A DNA stretch of 36,271 nt from positions 1 to 36,271 of the forward strand of contig JANXYQ010000088.1 of the NCBI GenBank assembly GCA_025355995.1, given 5' to 3'. Both the position numbers and the translations under genes were made by a program. The notes under the pieces are model-generated. The model was not told where the DNA came from, did not search any database, and saw only the letters and a program-made list of their open reading frames with translations. This document shows, one piece after another, positions 30,000 to 36,271 of the stretch (the stretch's first letter is position 1; every line of letters starts with the position of its first letter). Source of the DNA: Spirochaetaceae bacterium (GTDB taxonomy: Bacteria > Spirochaetota > Spirochaetia > Treponematales > Rectinemataceae).

Positions 30000-30397
30000 A
30001 TCGTCCCCCCCTCGGAGCGGGGCCCCGTGATCGTGACCTTGCTGAAGGGCCCTCCGCCTCCAGTGGGCCCGGAGGCGACGTCGTAGACCTTGCCCAGCCA
30101 GTCGGCGCCTATGCGCTCGATGCGCAGGCCGAAGAGGTCGCGTATCTCGTTCTCGTACAGGAAAGCGGCGGGATAGATCGAGGTTATGCTCGGGACCTCG
30201 TCGTCGGGAAGGGCGCGGAAGCGCAGGGATTTCATGGCCAGGCCGCGGCCGAAGGAATAGCTGAGCTCGGAGCCCCCGGGCGAGGAAATGCAGAGGACCT
30301 GTACCAGGCGCCAGCCGGCGCTGCGCAGGGCGTCGGTCTCGGGCAGGAGGCGGCCCGGCTCGATCTCGTCTATGGTCTGGATTTCCTTCTCGGTCAC
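29996..30397 (-). CDS. echD: Ech hydrogenase subunit D (NuoC-like)
   Basis: A 133-residue subunit related to the 30-kDa NuoC family. The signature is the C-terminal SITSIYPAAFLYENEIRDLFGLRI block. The start is GTG at 30397, a GTGA overlap with echC, behind a G-rich stretch. It overlaps the large subunit gene by four bases. It is short, as EchD usually is, and has no known cofactor; it supports assembly of the peripheral arm. Confidence 0.88.
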   Translation of the reverse strand: MTEKEIQTIDEIEPGRLLPETDALRSAGWRLVQVLCISSPGGSELSYSFGRGLAMKSLRFRALPDDEVPSITSIYPAAFLYENEIRDLFGLRIERIGADWLGKVYDVASGPTGGGGPFSKVTITGPRSEGGTI

Positions 30398-30885
30398 GTG
30401 GCCCCCCCCGCGCGGCGCTTGGGCGAGCGCCGCCCTTCCTTGCGAGCTAGGGCGCGGGCCTTGCGCCCGGCCTTCTCTTTTTCCTTGAGGATCATGGCCG
30501 CGCGCACGACCCCGTCGAGGATGGATTCCGGCTTGGCCGCGCAACCCGGCACGTAGACGTCCACCGGTATCGTCGTGGCGACGCCGCCCGCGACGTTGTA
30601 GCACTCCGCGAAGACGCCGCCGGAGTAGGCGCAGGCGCCTATCGCGACGACGGCCTTGGGCTCCGGCATCTGGTCGTAGATGTTCTTGAGTATGGGCGCG
30701 TTGAGGTGGTTGACGCTGCCGGTCACCAGGAAGATGTCCGCCTGCTTAGGGTCGCCGGTCACTATGCAACCGAAGCGCTCGGCGTCGTAGACGGGCGTAA
30801 GGCAGGCGAGCACCTCGATGTCGCAGCCGTTGCAGCTCGACGCGTCGTAGTGAATGAGCCAGGGAGATCGTTCTATGGAGCTCAC
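30394..30885 (-). CDS. echC: Ech hydrogenase small subunit (NuoB-like)
   Basis: A 163-residue small subunit carrying the proximal [4Fe-4S] cluster. Ligand motifs are DASSCNGCDIE (C18 and C21), IGACAYSGG and VPGCAAKPE. The start is GTG at 30885 (VSSIERSPWLIHYDASSC), supported by GAGAGGA upstream and a GTGA overlap with echB. The C-terminus is a long basic tail (EKEKAGRKARALARKEGRR) that could contact the membrane or RNA; its role is unknown. Confidence 0.92.
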   Translation of the reverse strand: MSSIERSPWLIHYDASSCNGCDIEVLACLTPVYDAERFGCIVTGDPKQADIFLVTGSVNHLNAPILKNIYDQMPEPKAVVAIGACAYSGGVFAECYNVAGGVATTIPVDVYVPGCAAKPESILDGVVRAAMILKEKEKAGRKARALARKEGRRSPKRRAGGAT

Positions 30886-31751
30886 GGCGATCCTCTCGAT
30901 ATGAGATAGAAGGGGATTAGGTTGCCCGCTCCCGCCACTAGCGCGACGATCCACGCGAAGGAGAGGGCGAGCTCCCATTTGACGCGGGCGGTCGCGTTGT
31001 CCAGTAGGATGATGAGAAGGTAGGTGAAGCCGACGCCGAGTATCGCGGAGACCCAGCTCGAGGAGAAGAACAGGAGGACCAGCGCGAAGAGGTAGACCGA
31101 CTCGTACCAGTGGGCGAGCTCGACCATGGCCAGTGCGGGGCCGCCCATGTCGGCGGTAAGGCCCATGACCAGCTCCTGGTGCGCGTGGTGGGAGGTCGAG
31201 AGGTCGAAGGGGGACTTGCGCAACTTCATCTCGAGGACATAGACGAGGCCGAGGTAGATTCCGGGGAGGTAGAGGTAGGCGGGCATCTTGGAGCTCAAGA
31301 TCGCGTAGAAATCGAAGCTCTTCGCGACCCCGAAGAGGCCGACGAGGGCGATGATGATCATCGGCTCGTAGGCGGTCATGAGGAGGAGCTCCCGCTCGGC
31401 GCCGATCGTGCTGTAGGGCGAGCCGGTCGAGTAGGCGGCGAGGACGAGGAAGACGGAGGCCAGGGTGAGCACGAAGATGATGAGGAGTATGTCCGAGCCG
31501 TAGAAGAAGAGGACTCCCGTGAGGATCGCGAAGACGAGGTGACTCGCGATGAGGGGCATCTGCAGGCTGTTCACGGGCGCGATGCGGCGCGTGAGGAGCT
31601 TGCGCAGGTCGTAGAAGGGCTGGAGGAGGGGGGGGCCGACGCGGCCCTGGAGCCTCGCGGTGATCACGCGGTCCAGTCCGTCCAGCAAGCCTCCGACGAT
31701 CGGCCCGAGGATGACGTAAGCGATGGCGACATAGATCTCGATGCCCTTCAT
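30882..31751 (-). CDS. echB: Ech hydrogenase membrane subunit B (NuoH-like)
   Basis: A 289-residue polytopic membrane protein related to NuoH. It has about eight hydrophobic segments and the conserved VITARLQGRVGPPLLQPFYD loop near the N-terminus, then GAERELLLMTAYEP and RKSPFDLSTSHHAHQELV, which link the peripheral arm to the ion path. It overlaps echA and echC by four bases each. It anchors the hydrogenase arm and takes part in proton or sodium movement. Confidence 0.93.
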   Translation of the reverse strand: MKGIEIYVAIAYVILGPIVGGLLDGLDRVITARLQGRVGPPLLQPFYDLRKLLTRRIAPVNSLQMPLIASHLVFAILTGVLFFYGSDILLIIFVLTLASVFLVLAAYSTGSPYSTIGAERELLLMTAYEPMIIIALVGLFGVAKSFDFYAILSSKMPAYLYLPGIYLGLVYVLEMKLRKSPFDLSTSHHAHQELVMGLTADMGGPALAMVELAHWYESVYLFALVLLFFSSSWVSAILGVGFTYLLIILLDNATARVKWELALSFAWIVALVAGAGNLIPFYLISRGSP

Positions 31752-33664
31752 ATGGCGACCGTCCCGAGCAGTATTAGCGTCAATAGGATGCCGGCGGCTA
31801 TGCCGGCCTTGAGTATCTTGCCCTCGCCGAAGGGTCCTTCGAGGTAATAGGAGTGCATCGCGACCTTGAGCTCGATTCCCTTGGAGCCCTTGAACCCGAG
31901 GCCCGGGGAGGTCACCCGGCCCGACATATAGGCGGTCGAAAGCCCTTCCTTGCTCCGCCTCGAAATGATGAGGAGGAGGGCCGGCACCGCGACGGTCATG
32001 CCGACCATGAGGACCGTGACCAGCATGTTGCTGCGGTCGAGCCCGAAGGCCTTCCCGTAGCTCGCGAGGAGGTAGGGCTCGAAGGCGTACTTGGATACTA
32101 GAGGATAAAGCACGCAGGTGGCGATGGCGAGGATGGTGAGCGAGGCCTCGGAGAAGAGCTCGTAGCGCGTGACCTTGTCCTCGAGGAGGCCCCGGGGCGC
32201 CGTCGGGTCGGTGATGCGAAGCAGGAGGCCCATCCACTTGGCCCAGAAGAGGACGGTCGTGGCCGAGCCGAAAGCGAGGAAGGCGATCATGAAGGGGCTG
32301 ACGATGCTGTTGAGGTTCATGAAGGCCTCCATCGCCGCCCACTTGGAGACGAGCATGCCGAAGGGGGCGACGAACATGCAGGAGATGCCGACGATGAGGA
32401 AGAGCGTGATCCGCGGCATGCCCGTGACGAGGCCGCCCATGGACTCGATGTCGAGGCTGCCCGTGCCCACGCTGGCGGTTCCCACCGAGATGAAGAGGAG
32501 GGCCTTCGCGACGGCGTGGAAGAGCACGAGGAAGAGCGCCACCCACACCAGCTCGTAGGTGCCGATGCCCGCGCAGGTCGCGATCAGGCCTAGGTTGGAC
32601 ACGGTCGAGAGCGCGAGCACGCGCTTGGCGTTGCGCGCGGATACGGCCGCGAAGGCGCCGGCGATGAAGGTGAGTATGCCGATGAACGAGACGATATATC
32701 CCACCGTCGTGCCGGACATGGCCGGGGCCAGGCGGATCAGGAGGAACACGCCGGCCTTGACCATGGTGCTCGAGTGGAGGAGGGCGGAAACGGGAGTGGG
32801 CGCCACCATCGCGCCGAGTAGCCAGGGCGTGAAGGGCAGCTGGGCCGACTTGACGAGGCCGGCGAGCGCCATGAGGGCCACCGGCGCAGCGAGGAGAGCG
32901 GCCTCCGGCCCCTTGGCCGCCGCGAGGAGGACGTCGAGCTCAACGCTGCCGGTTCGCGCGGCGAGGAGGATTATGCCTAGCGAGAAGGCCAGGCCGCCTA
33001 GGACGTTCAGGTTGAGGGCGAGGAAGGCGCTCTTCTCGGCCGCCTCGTCTCCCCCGTAGCCGATGAGGATGAAGGAGGCGAGGGTGGTCATCTCCCAGAA
33101 GAGGAGCATGAGCCTGAGGTCGTTCGACATCACCAGGCCGTACATGGCGCCCAGGAAGGAGAGCATCGTGAAGCTGAAGAGCCTGCGGCGATCGCGGACC
33201 GCGGCGTGCTCCTCGTGGAAGGTCTTCATGTAGCCGGCGGCGTAGACGAGGATGAGCCCGCCCACCACGCCGACGATGATGACCAGGAGGAGGGAGACCT
33301 GGTCCACGACGAAATGCGCCTGGGCCTCGACGCCGCCGGTCCAGCGCTCGCCCACCAGGGCCAGCGCGGCCTGCGCGATGGCGAGCAGGAGGGGGAAGGC
33401 CCTTCGCTTGACCACGGCGAATACCGCGATGAAGGCGGCCATCGCGAGCTCCCCGCCGAGGATCCACGTGTCGAGGCCCGGCAGGGTCGCGACGAGGCGC
33501 AGGGGCAGGCTGTGCGCGGAAGTTACGGCGAGCGCGATCGCGAGGGCCGCTTGCGCGATGGCGCCCGTGATGACGATGAATCGCCTAACCCTATCGTCCT
33601 TGATGATGAGCGCGATAAAGCCGAACAGGGGCGGCGTTACCGCTACGATGAATGGTAGTGTCAT
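31748..33664 (-). CDS. echA: Ech hydrogenase antiporter-like subunit A (NuoL-like)
   Basis: A 638-residue multi-helix membrane protein of the NuoL/Mrp antiporter family. Hallmarks: LMLLFWEMTTLASFILIGY with the conserved Glu, ALAGLVKSAQLPFTPWLLGAMVAPTPVSALLHSSTMVKAGVFLL with conserved Lys and His, and further helices. It is the ion-pumping subunit. It opens the echABCDEF-hypAB-rex run; AAGGA lies before the ATG and a good promoter lies just upstream. Confidence 0.94.
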   Translation of the reverse strand: MTLPFIVAVTPPLFGFIALIIKDDRVRRFIVITGAIAQAALAIALAVTSAHSLPLRLVATLPGLDTWILGGELAMAAFIAVFAVVKRRAFPLLLAIAQAALALVGERWTGGVEAQAHFVVDQVSLLLVIIVGVVGGLILVYAAGYMKTFHEEHAAVRDRRRLFSFTMLSFLGAMYGLVMSNDLRLMLLFWEMTTLASFILIGYGGDEAAEKSAFLALNLNVLGGLAFSLGIILLAARTGSVELDVLLAAAKGPEAALLAAPVALMALAGLVKSAQLPFTPWLLGAMVAPTPVSALLHSSTMVKAGVFLLIRLAPAMSGTTVGYIVSFIGILTFIAGAFAAVSARNAKRVLALSTVSNLGLIATCAGIGTYELVWVALFLVLFHAVAKALLFISVGTASVGTGSLDIESMGGLVTGMPRITLFLIVGISCMFVAPFGMLVSKWAAMEAFMNLNSIVSPFMIAFLAFGSATTVLFWAKWMGLLLRITDPTAPRGLLEDKVTRYELFSEASLTILAIATCVLYPLVSKYAFEPYLLASYGKAFGLDRSNMLVTVLMVGMTVAVPALLLIISRRSKEGLSTAYMSGRVTSPGLGFKGSKGIELKVAMHSYYLEGPFGEGKILKAGIAAGILLTLILLGTVAI

Positions 33665-33676
33665 TTGTGTTCCTTT

Positions 33677-33705
33677 ATCTTATGCGAGAACCTCGAAAAT
33701 GACAA
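33677..33705 (-). promoter_or_regulatory. Predicted promoter of the ech-hyp-rex operon
   Basis: On the minus strand TTGTCA (33700-33705), a 17-base spacer, TAAGAT (33677-33682), only 12 bases before the echA start. The transcript leader would be very short. A CGAG-CTCG repeat in the spacer is too weak to call an operator. Confidence 0.55.
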
Positions 33706-33733
33706 CGCCTTTTCATATTCGCAGTTTTTCGAT

Positions 33734-33776
33734 ATAAAAAAGACGATTATCCCGAAGCCAAGCCTCGGGATAATCG
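33734..33776 (-). terminator. Strong intrinsic terminator of ftsH
   Basis: Perfect 12-base arms (33744-33755 and 33765-33776) around a nine-base loop, followed on the minus strand by TCTTTTTTAT. This cleanly ends ftsH and separates it from the ech operon. Confidence 0.92.
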
Positions 33777-33813
33777 AAAAACGTAGCATCTATTTGTAGA
33801 TACGGCGGTCGGT

Positions 33814-35748
33814 TCAGGCCTTCGCCGAGCGCGCGGCCATCAGGGCAGCGAACTCAGTCTCGTCGAGGGTCTCCGTCTCCAGGAGGCGCTCGGATATTGC
33901 GTCGAGGAGGCCGCGCTCGCCGCGCAGCATCTCCAGCACGCGGTCGTAGCGCTCCGCCACCATGCGCGCTATCTCGTCGTCGACGTATTTCTGCGTGTCC
34001 TCGCTATACTCGCGCGCCATGTAGGGCTCGGAGGGGCCGAGCATCGCGGCGCCGCGGCGGGTGAGGGCCACATGGCGGAAGCGCTCCGACATGCCGTAGT
34101 CGGTGATCATCCGCCTCGCGATGTCCGTTGCCCGGGTGAGGTCGTTGGCCGCGCCGGTCGAGATCATGCCGAAGGCGATCTCCTCCGCCGCCCGTCCGCC
34201 GAGCAGGACGTCGATCTGGCCGAGGAGCTCGTCCTTGGAGAGGACGAAACGGTCCTCTATCGGGAGCTGGAGGGTATAGCCGAGCGCGCCCATGCCGCGG
34301 GGCACGATCGAGACCTTGCGCACGGGATCGGCGCCCAGGGTGAGGGCCGCCGTTATGGCGTGCCCGGTCTCGTGGACCGCGACGGTCCTCCGCTCCTTCG
34401 GGTTCATCACGCGGCTCTTCTTCTCGAGGCCGGCCACGATCTTCTCGATCGCCGCGTCGAAGTCCGACTCGCGCACGGTCTTTCGCTTGGCCCTGACGGC
34501 GAGGAGGGCGGCCTCGTTGACCAGGTTGGCGAGGTCAGCCCCGACGAAGCCCGCCGAGCCCCGGGCCACCTTGGAAAGGTCCACCGACTCGTCCAGCTTC
34601 ACCGACTTGGCGTGTATCCTCAAGATCGCCTCGCGGCCCACGAGATCCGGCCTGTCCACGAGGACCTGGCGGTCGAAGCGGCCGGGCCGGAGCAGGGCCG
34701 GGTCGAGGACGTCCGGCCTGTTGGTCGCGGCGAGGATGATGAGCCCGCTCGTCGCGTCGAAGCCGTCCATCTCCACCAGGAGCTGGTTGAGGGTCTGCTC
34801 CCGCTCGTCGTTGCCGCCCATCGCGCCGGTCACCCGGCTCTTCCCTATGGCGTCGAGCTCGTCGATGAAGACGATGCAGGGCGCCTTCTCGCGAGCCTGC
34901 TTGAAGAGGTCGCGCACCCGGGCCGCGCCGACGCCGACGAACATCTCCACGAAGTCCGCGCCGCTCATCCTGAAGAAAGGGACCTCGGCCTCGCCGGCCA
35001 CGGCCCGCGCGAGCAGGGTCTTGCCGGTGCCGGGGGGGCCTACCAGGAGGACGCCCTTGGGGATCTTACCGCCGATATCGGTGTACTTCTTCGGGCTCTT
35101 CAGGAAGTCCACTACCTCGATGAGCTCGTCCTTGGCCTCGTCGACGCCGGCGACGTCCCCGAATCGCGTCTTCACGTCGCCCTCGGCCACGATCATCGCC
35201 TTGTTCTGCCCGAAGGCGAGTACGTTGCCGCCCGGGTTGCCGAGGCGCTTGAAGAGCACCCTCCAGATGATGAACATGAATACCAGGGGCAGGATCCAAT
35301 TGAGGACGAAGGAGAGCACCGCGTTGCCCTCCCGGGCCACGGACGCGTAGACGACGCCCTTCTCGTCCAGGAGGGCGGTGAAGCCGGGGTCGTATACGGG
35401 AACGGTCTTGTAGATGGTCGGCGCCCGGGACGTCTGGGGGAAAAGCCCCGAGTCGGTCTTCTTTTCCGCCTGGAGGTAGCCGGTATAATAGGCTTGGTCC
35501 AGGTCGATGCGCTTGATCTCGCCGGAGCGGACTTTGTCCTTGAAGGCGCTATACGGGATGATCGAATTATCGCTTTGGAATATGAAGAAATTGAGGAGCA
35601 CGACGGCGAGGATCATGACGACGACGTAACCGAGCGAAAATTTGAACTGGAAACCGCTGAAGTTCGGCGGGAGGAGGGGGTTCTTCCCGCTTCCCGGCCC
35701 TTTCTGCGTCGGTTTTTTCTTGTTCCAGCCCTTGTTGCTGCTTGCCAT
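33814..35748 (-). CDS. ftsH: ATP-dependent zinc metalloprotease FtsH
   Basis: A 644-residue membrane AAA+ protease that degrades membrane and regulatory proteins. Two transmembrane helices ([21 protein letters not shown] near residue 35 and [19 protein letters not shown] near 150) frame a periplasmic domain. The AAA domain has Walker A GPPGTGKT, Walker [12 protein letters not shown] and the second region of homology [20 protein letters not shown]. The zinc motif is H459-E-T-G-H463. The N-terminus is basic ([19 protein letters not shown]). ATG at 35748 follows GGGAG; longer in-frame starts are without family support. It is divergent from groES. Confidence 0.96.
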   Translation of the reverse strand: MASSNKGWNKKKPTQKGPGSGKNPLLPPNFSGFQFKFSLGYVVVMILAVVLLNFFIFQSDNSIIPYSAFKDKVRSGEIKRIDLDQAYYTGYLQAEKKTDSGLFPQTSRAPTIYKTVPVYDPGFTALLDEKGVVYASVAREGNAVLSFVLNWILPLVFMFIIWRVLFKRLGNPGGNVLAFGQNKAMIVAEGDVKTRFGDVAGVDEAKDELIEVVDFLKSPKKYTDIGGKIPKGVLLVGPPGTGKTLLARAVAGEAEVPFFRMSGADFVEMFVGVGAARVRDLFKQAREKAPCIVFIDELDAIGKSRVTGAMGGNDEREQTLNQLLVEMDGFDATSGLIILAATNRPDVLDPALLRPGRFDRQVLVDRPDLVGREAILRIHAKSVKLDESVDLSKVARGSAGFVGADLANLVNEAALLAVRAKRKTVRESDFDAAIEKIVAGLEKKSRVMNPKERRTVAVHETGHAITAALTLGADPVRKVSIVPRGMGALGYTLQLPIEDRFVLSKDELLGQIDVLLGGRAAEEIAFGMISTGAANDLTRATDIARRMITDYGMSERFRHVALTRRGAAMLGPSEPYMAREYSEDTQKYVDDEIARMVAERYDRVLEMLRGERGLLDAISERLLETETLDETEFAALMAARSAKA

Positions 35749-35856
35749 ACGACTCCCATCGGGCGGCGCGCGCATGGGCCGCGTCGCCGTACGCGTCAAA
35801 TGTAACCAATAAAGCGGCGCTAGGCTACGCGCGACCGGGTCCCTTCGCCGCAAGCC

Positions 35857-35885
35857 TTGACCGGCCAAGTCTTTTTCCGTATATT
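35857..35885 (+). promoter_or_regulatory. Predicted promoter of groES
   Basis: TTGACC (35857-35862), a 17-base spacer and TATATT (35880-35885), a near-consensus housekeeping promoter. No CIRCE element (TTAGCACTC and its inverse) was seen nearby. Confidence 0.7.
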
Positions 35886-35930
35886 TTCTCAGAAACCATA
35901 ACAAGCTCATTTTTTTCAGGAGGAATAGGT

Positions 35931-36218
35931 ATGAAGGTTAAACCCTTAGGGGATCGCGTTCTCATCAAGGTCACGGAAGGCGAGAGCAAGACGGCCAGCG
36001 GGATCATCATCCCCCAGACCGCCCAGGAGAAGACGCAGAACGGCGTAGTCGTCGCCGTAGGCCCGGGAATGAAGAACGACAAGGGCGTCATCGACCCCGT
36101 GCCCGTCGCCGTCGGGCAGAAAGTCATGTACGACAAGTACGCCGGCGCCCAAATCAAGATAGACGGCGCCGACCATCTCATCGTCAAGTTCGCCGACATT
36201 CTCGCCGTCCTAGAGTAA
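35931..36218 (+). CDS. groES: Co-chaperonin GroES
   Basis: A 95-residue Hsp10 that caps the GroEL chamber. [21 protein letters not shown], the mobile loop [21 protein letters not shown], and the C-terminal [29 protein letters not shown] are all canonical. Length is normal. AGGAGG lies seven bases before the ATG; the open frame upstream is only a continuation without start support. The remaining 53 bases of the window show no start of groEL. Confidence 0.96.
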   Translation: MKVKPLGDRVLIKVTEGESKTASGIIIPQTAQEKTQNGVVVAVGPGMKNDKGVIDPVPVAVGQKVMYDKYAGAQIKIDGADHLIVKFADILAVLE

Positions 36219-36271
36219 AAAGCGCTCATTCCGGCATATTGAAGGGGCCGCTCGGCCGCGAGTCTTGCTCG

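Noticed and set aside
29996-30604. Longer EchD start
   Set aside because: Extra residues are a frame shadow of echC; the GTG overlap start at 30397 fits the operon pattern.
35749-35930. CIRCE heat-shock element at groES
   Set aside because: Neither half of the TTAGCACTC inverted repeat was found.

Overview
The window is a compact, high-GC bacterial chromosome segment with about 34 protein genes, short intergenic gaps and many 4- or 8-base gene overlaps. No rRNA, tRNA, CRISPR array, transposase or phage gene was seen. The gene set suggests an anaerobic, fermentative bacterium, most likely a high-GC member of the Spirochaetota. The enoyl reductase closely resembles the Treponema denticola trans-2-enoyl-CoA reductase as I recall it. 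There is a TGS-domain uridine-kinase-like protein of a type common in spirochaetes and clostridia, groES has no groEL directly after it within the 53 bases that remain, and the LivK lipobox is relaxed. The taxon is an inference, not a proof.

Layout. 1-2.3 kb: an SRPBCC/AHSA1 protein (+) and a TGS/P-loop nucleoside-kinase-like gene (-). 2.4-6.2 kb: a LacI-family regulator followed by an M28-like peptidase and oligoendopeptidase F (+). 6.2-7.4 kb: two exported FMN-binding proteins (+), both with the D-x-x-S-G-A-T flavinylation motif. 7.5-12.9 kb: a complete branched-chain amino-acid/amide ABC transporter, livK-livH-livM-livG-livF (-), with a hairpin terminator between livK and livH. 13.2-18.2 kb: a type II fatty-acid synthesis cluster, fabH-fabF-fabZ-fabV, then rsmE (-). 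18.4-22.1 kb: etfB-etfA-acyl-CoA dehydrogenase (+). 22.3-25.0 kb: bifunctional adhE (+). 25.1-26.8 kb: a TetR regulator translationally coupled to a membrane-associated flavodoxin/ferredoxin fusion (EFR1 type) (+). 26.7-33.7 kb: echABCDEF-hypA-hypB-rex (-), a group 4 membrane-bound [NiFe] hydrogenase with two maturation factors and the NADH/NAD+ sensor Rex. 33.8-36.2 kb: ftsH (-) divergent from groES (+).

How it fits together. Peptidases and the Liv transporter fit growth on peptides and amino acids. ACAD/EtfAB, AdhE, the Ech hydrogenase and the EFR1 protein are routes for moving electrons between NADH, ferredoxin, acyl-CoA, ethanol and H2. Rex is a natural regulator for that set. The exported FMN proteins suggest a periplasmic or extracytoplasmic electron path as well.

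The most unusual features are small-scale. Palindrome-rich insert-like segments sit inside coding sequence in the acyl-CoA dehydrogenase N-terminus and the EchF C-terminus. The 3' ends of rex and the EFR1 gene overlap convergently by 105 bases. A nearly perfect 24-base palindrome covers the -10 of the TetR gene. Other candidate operators lie upstream of lacI, fabH and livK.
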